From an uncultured Lachnospiraceae bacterium (GTDB taxonomy: Bacteria; Bacillota; Clostridia; Lachnospirales; Lachnospiraceae), in contig CALDLG010000141.1 of the NCBI GenBank assembly GCA_937910785.1, positions 1-27,616 on the forward strand: 27,616 nucleotides of DNA. Direction: 5' to 3'. This document shows positions 7,015 to 15,588 of the stretch, piece by piece (the first letter of the stretch is position 1; each line of letters opens with the position of its first letter). Under the pieces are notes generated by a model, which did not search any database, was not told the origin of the DNA, and saw only the letters and a program-made list of their open reading frames with translations. A program made the position numbers and the translations under genes.

Positions 7015-8853
7015 ATGGAAGAAAAGAAAAATACACCTTTTTGGGATGTATCTTTATCCACGGAAGAGCGGCTTGACTGGCTGATGTCGGAGCTGACGAT
7101 GGAGGAAAAGCTGGGAATGCTTGCAACGCGTGTCCCGGCAATAGAAAGGCTTGGCGTTCCCGCGATGTCGGTTGGCGGGGAAGCGGCGCATGGGGTGGAG
7201 GCGAGAAATGACCAAAACGATCTGGGCGGGCCGGAAACGACTACCTCTTTTCCGCAGCCGATCGGGATGAGTGCGACATGGGATACGGAACTGATCAGGG
7301 AGGCCGGCGCGGTGACCGGAACGGAAGCGCGCGTCCTTTATCACCGCCATCCGGACAGGGGGTTAAGCCGTTGGGCGCCGACGATTGATCTTGAGCGGGA
7401 CCCAAGATGGGGCAGAACGGAAGAAGGGTATGGAGAAGATCCTTATCTGATCGGTGAAATGTCTTCCGCCTATATCAGAGGAATGCAGGGGGACGATCCC
7501 GAATATCTGCGGGTGGCATCTACGCTGAAACATTTCTATGGAAACAATACGGAAGTGGGGCGGGGATGGAAGAATTCTTCGATCGATCCAAGAAATAAAT
7601 ATGAGCTGTATCTGGAACCATTCAGGCGGGCAATCGAAGACGGCGGAGCGGAAGCCATCATGACGGCTTATAATAAAATCAATGGTATTCCGGGCATGCT
7701 GAATCCGGAAGTCAGAACCATTCTGAAAGAAAAATATGGTTTGAAGCACGCTGTCTGTGACGGCGGAGCGATGGAGCTTGTTGCGGATTTCCATCATTAC
7801 TGCGGCCTGCATGCCGAGACAATCGCGATGGCTTTGAAGGCCGGCGTGGACGGCATGTCGGATAATCCGGAAGTGGTGGAGCAGGCTGCGCGGGAAGCGT
7901 TTGAGCTTGGACTGATCACGGAAGAGGATGTGGATGAAGCGCTCCGCAATATGTTCCGGACGAAGTTAAAGCTCGGCATCTATGATGCCATACCGCGCAA
8001 TCCGTACGATAACGTGACGGAAGCGGACCTCAATTCCGAAGAAAATCAGGAGATATGCCGGCAGGTATCGAGGGAATCCATTGTCCTACTGAAAAATGAA
8101 GGAGAAATGCTTCCGCTTGATAAAAACACATCCGCAGATTCGCTTGCGCTGATCGGACCCGTAGGGGATTCCTGGTATCGGGACTGGTATTGCGGCGAGC
8201 CTCTTCGTAAAACGACATTAAAGCAGGGCATGGAGAAGACGCTCGGAGGGGAGATCGCCTTTGCGGACGGATACGACAGGGTGATTCTGCGCTGTGGCAA
8301 TCAGGGAATTGCCGTTTCAGGAGATGGCGCGCTGATTCTTTCCGATGAGCCCGATATCTTTATTAAGAAAGACTGGGGAGAGGGCTGTCTGTATTTTCAG
8401 TGCGCCCGTACGGGAAATTACATGAATACGAGATTTTATCCGGGCAAAGTTAAACCGGAGGAGATGGGAAAGCTGGCGGCAGATATCGAGGAGCCTTTTG
8501 ACTGGTTTGTTATGGAAATTTTCCATCTGGAGGAACAGAAAGATGGGACTTCGGTACTGACGAATCGTTTTGGATCGCCTTTCCTGAAAGGAGAAGACGG
8601 AAGCCTCTGGTCCATGAAGGGCGGGGAGCAGATCGGGCCGAGCGTAGGGCTGGAGATGGCATCGGCCTCATCGGTCAGAAAGGAAATAGCTTTATCGGAA
8701 GCATTTTTCACGTTGGAGGTTGTGGAGTCCGGCGTGGAAGCGGCGGTCAGGCTGGCGGAGAGCAGAGAGAAAGTCGTTCTTGCGCTGGGCTGTAATCCGA
8801 TGGTAAATGCCAGAGAAGAGGTGGACCGTGGAACGATTATACTGCCGCCGTAG
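7015..8853 (+). CDS. GH3 beta-glucosidase/xylosidase, N-terminal part up to an in-frame TAG
   Basis: These 612 residues hold a GH3 catalytic barrel and most of the second domain. Visible are the N-terminal GH3 block (MEEKLGMLATR), RWAPTIDLERDPRWGRTEEG then YGEDP, the KHF substrate-binding motif (KHFYGNN), and the nucleophile D249 in AVCDGGAMEL. The acid/base region REEVDRGTIILPP is the last thing before the TAG. Residues about 415-545 look like an extra domain inserted in the alpha/beta sandwich, as in some clostridial GH3 enzymes. No signal peptide is present. The start at 7015 is chosen over 7009 because GGAGGG lies 8 bases before it and only 2 before 7009. The frame continues without shift past the TAG into 8866-9993, so this is one gene broken by a nonsense codon. 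Confidence 0.88.
   Translation: MEEKKNTPFWDVSLSTEERLDWLMSELTMEEKLGMLATRVPAIERLGVPAMSVGGEAAHGVEARNDQNDLGGPETTTSFPQPIGMSATWDTELIREAGAVTGTEARVLYHRHPDRGLSRWAPTIDLERDPRWGRTEEGYGEDPYLIGEMSSAYIRGMQGDDPEYLRVASTLKHFYGNNTEVGRGWKNSSIDPRNKYELYLEPFRRAIEDGGAEAIMTAYNKINGIPGMLNPEVRTILKEKYGLKHAVCDGGAMELVADFHHYCGLHAETIAMALKAGVDGMSDNPEVVEQAAREAFELGLITEEDVDEALRNMFRTKLKLGIYDAIPRNPYDNVTEADLNSEENQEICRQVSRESIVLLKNEGEMLPLDKNTSADSLALIGPVGDSWYRDWYCGEPLRKTTLKQGMEKTLGGEIAFADGYDRVILRCGNQGIAVSGDGALILSDEPDIFIKKDWGEGCLYFQCARTGNYMNTRFYPGKVKPEEMGKLAADIEEPFDWFVMEIFHLEEQKDGTSVLTNRFGSPFLKGEDGSLWSMKGGEQIGPSVGLEMASASSVRKEIALSEAFFTLEVVESGVEAAVRLAESREKVVLALGCNPMVNAREEVDRGTIILPP
8851..8853 (+). other. in-frame amber codon splitting the GH3 gene
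   Basis: TAG replaces a single residue between LPP and QERLMEAV, where intact GH3 proteins read LPP-x-Q. The frame is the same on both sides and nothing is missing. Several neighbours (ispE, asnS, guaA, the DUF1934 gene) end with TAG, so general reassignment of TAG is unlikely. A sequencing error, a recent nonsense mutation or a two-chain product are the options. Confidence 0.85.
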
Positions 8854-8865
8854 CAGGAAAGGCTG

Positions 8866-9993
8866 ATGGAGGCGGTTTATCAGGCCAATCCCAATGTGGT
8901 TCTTGCGCTGTTTTCCAATTATCCCTATGCGATGAATGCGGCACAGGAGAAGCTGCCCGCGATTCTTTGGAGCGCGACGGGAAGCCAGGACATGGGAGAA
9001 GCGATGGCCGAGACAATTTTCGGGGAAAATGCGCCGGCCGGCCGCCTGAATATGACGTGGTATCAAAGCGATGATCAGCTTCCGGATATTGATGATTACG
9101 ATGTGATCAAAGGAAAGCGTACTTACCGTTATTTCGACGGAGAGGTGCTGTATCCTTTTGGATTCGGGCTGACTTATTCGGATTTTGTCTATTCGGATCT
9201 GAGCGTGAAGCTTATGGACAAACGAAATCTGCGGGTATCCTTTACGGTGAAGAATATCGGAAAGCGGACGAGCGATGAGGTTGCTCAGGTATACGGAACG
9301 GCGCCCGTCTCCCGCGTGAAGAAGCCGTTAAAGCAGCTGATCGGTTTTCGCCGGTTGAAAAATGTGGCGCCGGGTGAGTGCCGGAAGGTGGAGCTCTCCG
9401 TTCCAATAGAAGAGTTCCGGTTTTACGATGTGATCAGTCGTTCGTTGATGGTGGAGGAAGGATGCTATACGATATATGCGGGGCCTTCCAGTGCGGCCGA
9501 AGGATTGACGGCACAGATCGAAATTCCGGGCGGAAAGCCGGGACTTCGGGATCTTTCGAAAAAAACGGCGGCAGACCATTATGACGATTATGAAAATATT
9601 GTGCTGACGCAGGGACAGTTCGGCTACAGTGCGGCAGAGCCTCTCTGTCCTGAGAAAGAAAGCGTTCTCGTTTACCGCGACTGTGCGGTCGCACCGGACG
9701 CGAAGGAAATGGTTCTCCATCTGTTGAGCGAAAAGGGCTGCAAAGTAGAAGTGCTGATCGACGGAAAAACGGTGGGAAGCTGGCAGGGAGATACGAGAAC
9801 CTATGTCAGAAATCCGAGACCGGTGATGGGGCCGTTGATGATTCCGGATACCGAAGCGAGGATTGCGGGATGGAAGCCTGTTTATGCGGATGTGAAAATA
9901 GATCTGACGCATGACACGAAAGAGAAGCAGGCGCCGTCGGAACTGATAATCCGGATGACAGGGGATGTGCGGCTGTGTTATTATAGGATGTAA
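8866..9993 (+). CDS. GH3 glycosidase, C-terminal part (alpha/beta sandwich end and FnIII-like domain)
   Basis: These 375 residues continue the GH3 protein in the same frame 12 bases after the TAG. They hold the end of the alpha/beta sandwich (NPNVVLALFSNYPYAMN, PAILWSATGSQDMGEA, then NAPAGRLNMTWY), the conserved YRYFDGEVLYPFGFGLTYS segment, and a fibronectin III-like domain (about 115-215) ending a typical GH3. About 150 extra residues follow, unlike minimal GH3 enzymes. Without the N-terminal barrel this fragment cannot be an active glycosidase alone. An AGGA seven bases before the ATG at 8866 could allow a ribosome that ends at the TAG to restart, so a two-chain enzyme is conceivable; a decaying gene or an error is at least as likely. 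Confidence 0.8.
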   Translation: MEAVYQANPNVVLALFSNYPYAMNAAQEKLPAILWSATGSQDMGEAMAETIFGENAPAGRLNMTWYQSDDQLPDIDDYDVIKGKRTYRYFDGEVLYPFGFGLTYSDFVYSDLSVKLMDKRNLRVSFTVKNIGKRTSDEVAQVYGTAPVSRVKKPLKQLIGFRRLKNVAPGECRKVELSVPIEEFRFYDVISRSLMVEEGCYTIYAGPSSAAEGLTAQIEIPGGKPGLRDLSKKTAADHYDDYENIVLTQGQFGYSAAEPLCPEKESVLVYRDCAVAPDAKEMVLHLLSEKGCKVEVLIDGKTVGSWQGDTRTYVRNPRPVMGPLMIPDTEARIAGWKPVYADVKIDLTHDTKEKQAPSELIIRMTGDVRLCYYRM

Positions 9994-10061
9994 AAAACAA
10001 AATTTATCAACTATGAATTAGCGCCGGCGTTTTCGGCGTTTCGGCAGCCTGTTTGTATGTT

Positions 10062-10077
10062 GAGAGAAAGGCATGGT
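10062..10077 (+). repeat. leader motif copy B, before the esterase gene
   Basis: GAGAGAAAGGCATGGT. The ATG inside it (10073) opens the four-codon frame ATG GTA TTA CGA TGA, whose stop overlaps the esterase start (ATGA at 10084). Identical 16-mers occur at 21225 and 23783. Confidence 0.65.
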
Positions 10078-10083
10078 ATTACG

Positions 10084-10902
10084 ATGATTTATGAAGAATA
10101 TCCGATTCGGGTGGAAGGCTCGGCGGAAGATGCAAAAATGACGACTTATCTGATATCCCATTCGGAGGCGATCCATACACAGGAGCGGCCGCTCATTATG
10201 ATTTGTCCGGGCGGCGGATACCGTTATGTGTCCGAACGGGAAGGGGAAATGATTGCCTTTCAGTGGAATGCGCTTGGGTATCATGCGGTGGTACTGAATT
10301 ATTCGGTGAACCCGGCGCTGTATCCGACCGCACTGTTGGAGCTTGCTATGGCCATGAAGATTGTAAAGGAACACAGCGTGGAATGGTATGTGGACCCTGA
10401 CCGGATTCTGGTGGAGGGATCCTCGGCGGGCGGTCATCTTGCGGCGAGCTTTGGGATGTTCTGGAAGAAACCGTTTCTGGCGGAAAAGACAGGCATTGCA
10501 TCCGAAAAGCTGCGCCCGGCGGGTATGATTCTGCATTATCCGGTCATCACTTCGGGTGAATATGCGCATCAGGATTCTTTCCGGATGCTGCTGGGAGACA
10601 AATATGATGAGCTGAAAGAAGAGATGTCGCTGGAACATCAGGTCAGCGCGGATACGCCGCCTGCCTTTATCTGGCATACGAATGAAGACGGATCGGTGCC
10701 TGCGGAGAATTCGTTATTGCTGGCGCTTGAGATGCGCAGGCACAACGTTCCGGTAGAACTGCATTTATACGCGAAGGGCGGCCATGGGCTCGCCCTCGCT
10801 GATGAACGCACGATGTGCGCCGACGGAAGCGGTACGGAGAAAGAATGTACCTCCTGGGTGGCGCTTGCGGATATGTGGATGCGGGAAGTAATTTTTCAAT
10901 AA
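10084..10902 (+). CDS. alpha/beta-hydrolase carbohydrate esterase (acetyl-xylan-esterase-like)
   Basis: A 272-residue alpha/beta-hydrolase of the BD-FAE/esterase-lipase group. It shows the oxyanion segment MICPGGGYRYVSEREGE, the nucleophile elbow GSSAGGHLAA, the late acid region TNEDGSVP and the catalytic His in GGHGLAL. Relatives remove O-acetyl groups from plant oligosaccharides. There is no signal peptide, so it would act on imported, acetylated oligosaccharides. It follows the GH3 gene by about 90 bases and probably shares its transcript. The frame is open from 10057, but the ATG at 10084 fits the family's N-terminus. The nearest purine-rich stretch (AGAAAGG) is 12 bases away, which is far, and a four-codon frame ends on this start. 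Substrate assignment is inferred from the neighbours. Confidence 0.85.
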   Translation: MIYEEYPIRVEGSAEDAKMTTYLISHSEAIHTQERPLIMICPGGGYRYVSEREGEMIAFQWNALGYHAVVLNYSVNPALYPTALLELAMAMKIVKEHSVEWYVDPDRILVEGSSAGGHLAASFGMFWKKPFLAEKTGIASEKLRPAGMILHYPVITSGEYAHQDSFRMLLGDKYDELKEEMSLEHQVSADTPPAFIWHTNEDGSVPAENSLLLALEMRRHNVPVELHLYAKGGHGLALADERTMCADGSGTEKECTSWVALADMWMREVIFQ

Positions 10903-10945
10903 CCGGCATGGCGGCAAAAGCTTCGATGATTTCTGCAACGCCGCG

Positions 10946-12430
10946 TTATTCCACCTCGACCTTAATAACAACCGGGAATTTACCGGTTATGGTTGTCGTT
11001 GTAAAGTGCAGGCCATTTTCATCCACCCGGAAGTCAATGGGTTCGTCTGAGCCGAGAATGCTGACTTTACGGATGATGCCGTGGAAGTTCGGTTTATTGG
11101 CATCGAGGCTTTTGCCAAGCGAATGAACCGTTACATTTCCGTCTTCCGGGTAATGCAGGCAGACGGCATAGATACAGCCGTTTCCGGCGGTGAAGCGGAA
11201 GTCTTTGCTTGTATAAACGGTGGCGGAGCCGTCGCTGAACTGACCTTCAATTTCTTTCGTCGGCCCTTCCGCCGGATAACGCCAGGGCTTGCTGTTATAG
11301 ATGGCCTCTCCGTTTACGGAAAGCCAGGAACCGATATCCTGCAAAATGGCGGCAGTCTCTTTCGTAAAGGAGCCATCGGCTTTCGGGCCGATATTTAAGA
11401 GGAGGTTGCCGTTTTTGCTGACAACGTCCACGAGATAACAGATCAGTTCGTCACTGCTCTTATAGTCGAGGGAGGTGGTATAGCACCAGGAATTGCGCAT
11501 GAGTGAGGTATCCGTCTGCCAGTGATAGGGCTTCGTATCCGCGAATTTGCCGCGTTCCACATCCACGACCGCACTACCGAAGGCCATGGCGTCATGCTTA
11601 TAGCAGATGGCTGTCGGGAATCCCCATTCCACGCCGCGGTTATAGTAATAAGCAGCGATCCTGCGCAGACCGGGCTTATAGCCTTCATGCTGAATCCACC
11701 AGTCAAAATAAAGAATCTTCGGCTGATAACGGTCGATGATCTCACAGGTACGACAGATCCAGTCTTCCAGGAATTCTTCCGTCGGATAGGGATCTGCAAA
11801 AAGGTTCTGATGCTCCGGCTGTTCCTGTAAAGAAGGCCAGTAAAAGTCGCCGCACTGCAGAGGATCTTTGATGTCGCTGTCGAAATCTTTACCGTTTCCC
11901 ATGAACCAGAGATGCTCCGCACGGTGGGAGGAAGCGCAGAATACGAGGCCTCTTTTCTCAAAGGATTCTTTTAATTCTCCGAGAATATTGCGTTTCGGTC
12001 CCATTTGTGCCGCATTATAAACGGACAGGTCACTGTCGTACATCTGAAAGCCGTCGTGGTGCTCGGCTACCGGAACGACATATTTGGCGCCCGCTTTTTC
12101 AAAGGTCTCCGCCCAGAAATCCGGATCAAAGTTTTTTGCCGTAAACATCGGGATAAAATCTTTATAGCCGAAATCCTTATGTGGGCCGTAGGTTTTGACA
12201 TGGTGCTCGAATTCCGGCGTGCCTTGAATATACATATTCCGGGAATACCATTCGTTGCCGAAAGCCGGAACGCTGTATACGCCCCAGTGAATAAAAATAC
12301 CGAATTTGGCCTTTTCAAACCATGCGGGCATGGCAAAGTCTGTCAGAGAGGACCAGTCGTCGCGGTAAGGTCCTCTGTCGATAACTGCCTGTATCTGTTT
12401 TAAATATTCTTTTTTGTCTGTAATTTTCAT
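10946..12430 (-). CDS. GH29 alpha-L-fucosidase
   Basis: A 494-residue GH29 enzyme. The N-terminal barrel has the family hallmarks FGIFIHWGVYSVPAFGNEWY (His 48) and VPVAEHHDGFQMYDS, and the nucleophile D243 in ILYFDWW. NGNLLLNIGPKADGSF closes the barrel and a small beta-sandwich follows. It hydrolyses terminal alpha-L-fucose. No signal peptide is present, so the substrate must be imported. The start at 12430 is preferred to 12454 because AAAGGA lies 8 bases before it. It is downstream of the GH42 gene on the same strand, 151 bases apart, and convergent with the esterase gene across 43 bases without a clear terminator. The fucose could come from fucosylated xyloglucan or from host glycans. Confidence 0.93.
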   Translation of the reverse strand: MKITDKKEYLKQIQAVIDRGPYRDDWSSLTDFAMPAWFEKAKFGIFIHWGVYSVPAFGNEWYSRNMYIQGTPEFEHHVKTYGPHKDFGYKDFIPMFTAKNFDPDFWAETFEKAGAKYVVPVAEHHDGFQMYDSDLSVYNAAQMGPKRNILGELKESFEKRGLVFCASSHRAEHLWFMGNGKDFDSDIKDPLQCGDFYWPSLQEQPEHQNLFADPYPTEEFLEDWICRTCEIIDRYQPKILYFDWWIQHEGYKPGLRRIAAYYYNRGVEWGFPTAICYKHDAMAFGSAVVDVERGKFADTKPYHWQTDTSLMRNSWCYTTSLDYKSSDELICYLVDVVSKNGNLLLNIGPKADGSFTKETAAILQDIGSWLSVNGEAIYNSKPWRYPAEGPTKEIEGQFSDGSATVYTSKDFRFTAGNGCIYAVCLHYPEDGNVTVHSLGKSLDANKPNFHGIIRKVSILGSDEPIDFRVDENGLHFTTTTITGKFPVVIKVEVE

Positions 12431-12581
12431 GAATTGAATCCTTTCCTTTTTCATAATGTATTATGGAATGCTTTCCTGTCTCATATTATTCCGTTGAAGC
12501 TCTTTCCGCATTGCATTGATTTTTTTCCGGTCCGATTCATTGCCGCCGGGCAGCGGCGACGGATTTCAGGAGAGAAGCCGG

Positions 12582-14609
12582 CTATTTGCGCCATAGAATA
12601 GCGACGCCTTTCGCGGGCAGTTTCAGAATATCCCCCGTCTGAAATAACGCATCCGTCAGAAGGTCTGTGCCGGAGCAGGTTAAGGGAATGTCGTGTTCTT
12701 CCGTATCGTGATTCAGGAAGAACAGGAAGGACCCATTTGCATTCTGTCGTTTCGTGACTTCGATGAGACCCGGTTTTTCCATGATCAGGTCCGCAAGCGG
12801 TTCGATACCTGCCTCCCGGCTGAGATCATCGATCAGATGGAGATAGAAGTCCGCGTTGGAACGGGCAGCCATATAGTAGGAGACGCCTTTTCCGAAGGAA
12901 TTGCGGGTCAGTACGGGCATGCCGGCGTAAAAGTCCTTTTCATAAAAGCAGAGCGCTTCGGCGCCTTCGGTATGCAGAAGGTCACAGATTAGAACGGCAG
13001 GATAGGACGTCCCCTGATAAGTAAAGCTGTTTGCCGCATCTTCCGGCAGAGCATCCTCTTCTTCCACCCAGATACCGAGAATATCCCGGAGTCTTCCGGG
13101 GTAGCCGCCGACGGTGACCAGATCATGTTCATCCACATAGCCGCTGAAAAAGGTCGTCAGGAAATGACCGCCGTTTTGGACGAAGCGGCGAAGTTTTTCA
13201 TCATAGCCTGATTTCACCATATACAGGAGCGGCGCGACGACGAGGGAATAGCCGCTTATATCGTCCCCCACGCCGATGATGTCTACAGGGATGTTCAGGT
13301 TATGGAAGGCTTTATAATAATTCAGGATTTCGTCACAGTAGTGGAGATTGACGCTCGGTCCTGCGGAATAGTCCGTGGCCCACCAGTTATCCCAGTCAAA
13401 TACAATCGCGGCTTTCGCATCGGTGCGCGCGCCCAGCGTCAGTGCGCCGATTTTCTCAAGTTCGCCGCCAAGCTCCGCAATTTCCCGGAAGACCCGCGTA
13501 TGCTCATGGCCGGCATGGTCAATGACGGCTCCATGATATTTCTCACAGGCGCCGATGCTGCGCCGCATCTGGAAAAACATGACGGTATCCGCACCATGCG
13601 CGACCGCCTGATAACTCCAGAGCCGCATAACGCCCGGCCGTTTGAGGGCATTGTAAGGAAGCCAGTTGGTGACGCTCGGCGTCTGCTCCATCAGGGCAAA
13701 AGGTTTACCCTGCTTCAGACCGCGCATCAGGTCATGGCGCAGAGCGGTTTCCTCAATTGGCGTATCGTTGGCCGGATAGTTGTCCCAGGAGATAAAATCC
13801 ATATATCTGGCCCACATCTGATAATCCAGATCGGGATAGTTTCCCATCAGATTCGTCGTGATCGGGATATCCGGTGTGATGGCGTGAACGGCATCATATT
13901 CCAGACGGTAGCAGTCCAGAATGCTTTCGGAATTGAAACGTCTGTAATCCAGAGAAATACCCTGAAAAGTCGTTCTGTTCGGGGCAAAGTGCTCGGAAAG
14001 CAGATTGGGGGTTACGATATCATCGAAATCATAAAAGGTATGTCCCCAGAAGGCCGTATCCCAGACCCGGTTGACTTCCTCGATTGTCTGATATTTTTCT
14101 TTCAGCCATTCGCGGAAGCGGCGTTCACAGTTTTCGCAGTAACAGACTCCGCCGAATTCGTTGGAAATATGCCATGCGACAATGTTATCATAATCCTTAT
14201 AACGTTCTGCCAGCTTCGCAGCGAGCGCGCCGGCGTATTTTCGATAGGTGGGACTGTTGGGGCAGGAATTGTGGCGGCCGCCGAATTTGCGTTTCATGCC
14301 GTTAAATTCTGTCCGGAGAATATCGGGATATTTTCTGGCCATCCAGGCGGGATGAACGGCGGTGGAGGTGGCAAGGCATACCTTTAATCCATTCTCCCTG
14401 ACCAGATTCATGATCCGATCGAGCTGGTCGAAATGATAGACCTCTTCCTCCGGCTGCAGAGAGGCCCAGCTGAATACATTCAGCGTTACGATATCGATGT
14501 GGGCCAGTTTAAGCAGCCGCATATCCTCCTTCCAGATTTCTTCCGGCCACTGTTCGGGATTATAATCTCCGCCATATAAAATTTTCCTTATCTGTTTGTT
14601 CTCGATCAT
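12582..14609 (-). CDS. GH42 beta-galactosidase
   Basis: A 675-residue enzyme of the usual GH42 size. The barrel starts at YGGDYNPEQWPEEIW. The acid/base is E151 in WHISNEFGG, followed by the metal-site cysteines CYCENCERRF. The nucleophile is E308 in FALMEQTPSVTNW. A trimerisation domain (about 400-600) and a small C-terminal beta domain follow. It removes terminal beta-linked galactose. There is no signal peptide. A purine-rich SD (AAGG) lies 7 bases before the ATG. It is the first gene of a minus-strand pair with the GH29 gene; galactose exposed by defucosylation would be its target, so the two likely act in sequence on one side chain. Confidence 0.94.
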   Translation of the reverse strand: MIENKQIRKILYGGDYNPEQWPEEIWKEDMRLLKLAHIDIVTLNVFSWASLQPEEEVYHFDQLDRIMNLVRENGLKVCLATSTAVHPAWMARKYPDILRTEFNGMKRKFGGRHNSCPNSPTYRKYAGALAAKLAERYKDYDNIVAWHISNEFGGVCYCENCERRFREWLKEKYQTIEEVNRVWDTAFWGHTFYDFDDIVTPNLLSEHFAPNRTTFQGISLDYRRFNSESILDCYRLEYDAVHAITPDIPITTNLMGNYPDLDYQMWARYMDFISWDNYPANDTPIEETALRHDLMRGLKQGKPFALMEQTPSVTNWLPYNALKRPGVMRLWSYQAVAHGADTVMFFQMRRSIGACEKYHGAVIDHAGHEHTRVFREIAELGGELEKIGALTLGARTDAKAAIVFDWDNWWATDYSAGPSVNLHYCDEILNYYKAFHNLNIPVDIIGVGDDISGYSLVVAPLLYMVKSGYDEKLRRFVQNGGHFLTTFFSGYVDEHDLVTVGGYPGRLRDILGIWVEEEDALPEDAANSFTYQGTSYPAVLICDLLHTEGAEALCFYEKDFYAGMPVLTRNSFGKGVSYYMAARSNADFYLHLIDDLSREAGIEPLADLIMEKPGLIEVTKRQNANGSFLFFLNHDTEEHDIPLTCSGTDLLTDALFQTGDILKLPAKGVAILWRK

Positions 14610-14666
14610 CGGTTAACCTTATCCTTTCCGGGATATGCGCCGTCTACGCATTTTCCTCTTTTTCCC

Positions 14667-14675
14667 AGTATAGCA
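14667..14675 (-). promoter_or_regulatory. extended -10 promoter of the GH42-GH29 pair
   Basis: On the minus strand TGCTATACT: -10 TATACT (14667-14672) with the TG of an extended -10, about 58 bases before the GH42 start. No good -35 is visible at 16-18 bases. It is the best promoter candidate in this divergent gap. Confidence 0.5.
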
Positions 14676-14847
14676 TTTTACGGAGAAAAGGCATAGCGGG
14701 AAGTTATGAGATGATGAAAAAAGAAGGGATCGGAGGTTAAAAAAGAATGACCGGAGCAGAAGTCAGGAACGGCATAAAAAATGTAATGAAAATCAGGCAG
14801 AATTAGAAAATAATTTCTTGAAACTCTAATATTAACAGAAGGATGGT

Positions 14848-14857
14848 ACGATATAAT
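14848..14857 (+). promoter_or_regulatory. possible promoter of the DUF5610-like gene
   Basis: ACGATATAAT contains a perfect TATAAT (14852-14857), 63 bases before the start codon, with no -35 match at 16-18 bases. The overlapping ACGATAT resembles the sigma-D (motility sigma factor) -10 CCGATAT, but a TAAA box at 15 bases is missing, so the sigma factor is uncertain. The rest of the 311-base divergent gap (14610-14920) holds the GH42 promoter, a 19-codon frame at 14747-14806 and a leader stem-loop. Confidence 0.4.
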
Positions 14858-14872
14858 ATACAGAAGTAGCGG

Positions 14873-14891
14873 AATCTCATTCCGTGAGATT
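14873..14891 (+). other. stem-loop in the 5' leader of the DUF5610-like gene
   Basis: AATCTCA (14873-14879) and TGAGATT (14885-14891) form a perfect 7-bp stem with the loop TTCCG. It starts close to the expected 5' end of the transcript and has no U-tract, so RNA stabilisation is more likely than termination. Confidence 0.45.
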
Positions 14892-14920
14892 GAAAATAAA
14901 AATTCCAGGGAGGGATAAGC

Positions 14921-15550
14921 ATGAGCGTAAATGGAGTTACTGGCGCAGCCAGCGCATATGAAACCTATCAGACAAGCCAGACCGATGTGAAGCCGGAACA
15001 GGCGGCGGATAAGATTACAACTGATGAGACATCGAAGAAAGAAGACACGGGCGCTGTGTATGAGCCGTCCAAAGAAAAACCGGTGGACCCTGTAAAGAAA
15101 ACCTATACACAGAATACGGCACTGGTTTCCAAAATGAAAGCGGATCAGGAAGCGAGACAGAAACAGCTGCAGAGTATCGTAGAGCAGATGATGACAAAAC
15201 AGGGCCAGACCTTTAACAGCGCGAACGGCATCTGGAGCATTCTGGCAGGCGGCAAGCTGGAAGTGGATGAAGCTACGAAGCTGCAGGCACAGAAGGATGT
15301 GGCTGAGGACGGTTACTGGGGCGTAAAACAGACATCCGAGAGAATTCTGGATTTTGCTACCGCACTGACAGGCGGGGACCCGGACAAAATCGAAGAAATG
15401 AGAGAAGCTTTCAAGAAGGGCTATAAGCAGGCTGAGGATACATGGGGCGGCAAGCTGCCGGAAATTTCCCAGAAGACCTATGATGCCGTTATGGCGGGCT
15501 TCGACAAGATGGCTGAAGACGCGGGCCTTACGACGGAAACTTCTAATTAG
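14921..15550 (+). CDS. conserved protein of unknown function (DUF5610-like)
   Basis: A 209-residue soluble protein without signal peptide or membrane segment. Residues 1-65 are low-complexity and rich in Thr, Ser, Lys and Glu, probably disordered. Residues about 68-200 are mainly helical with a conserved core: DGYWGVKQTSERILDFATAL, then GGDPDKIEEMREAFKKGYKQ and LPEISQKTYDAVMAGFDKM. I recognise this core from unnamed proteins common in clostridia and believe it is related to DUF5610; the biochemical role is unknown. GGGAGG lies before the ATG. It is a single-gene unit bounded by its own promoter region and a strong terminator. An open frame of 410 codons on the opposite strand is a shadow. Confidence 0.8.
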   Translation: MSVNGVTGAASAYETYQTSQTDVKPEQAADKITTDETSKKEDTGAVYEPSKEKPVDPVKKTYTQNTALVSKMKADQEARQKQLQSIVEQMMTKQGQTFNSANGIWSILAGGKLEVDEATKLQAQKDVAEDGYWGVKQTSERILDFATALTGGDPDKIEEMREAFKKGYKQAEDTWGGKLPEISQKTYDAVMAGFDKMAEDAGLTTETSN

Positions 15551-15588
15551 AAGCGGCAGGGCAACGAAATAAAATAGTCTGAAAAAAG

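Noticed and set aside
8851..8853. TAG read as a sense codon through genetic-code change or pyrrolysine
   Set aside because: Several intact genes in the window end in TAG and no suppressor or Pyl machinery is visible, so code reassignment is not supported.
10021..10038. short hairpin CGCCG/CGGCG after the GH3 gene
   Set aside because: The 5-bp stem with weak U content is not enough to call a terminator before the esterase gene.
12520..12565. GC-rich hairpin (GCCGC/GCGGC) between the GH42 and GH29 genes
   Set aside because: The stem is only 5 bp and no U-tract follows, so I do not call a terminator; the two genes may be co-transcribed.
13302..14387. 361-codon plus-strand frame opposite the GH42 gene
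   Set aside because: It is a mirror frame of the GH42 coding sequence, with no ribosome binding site or family motif.
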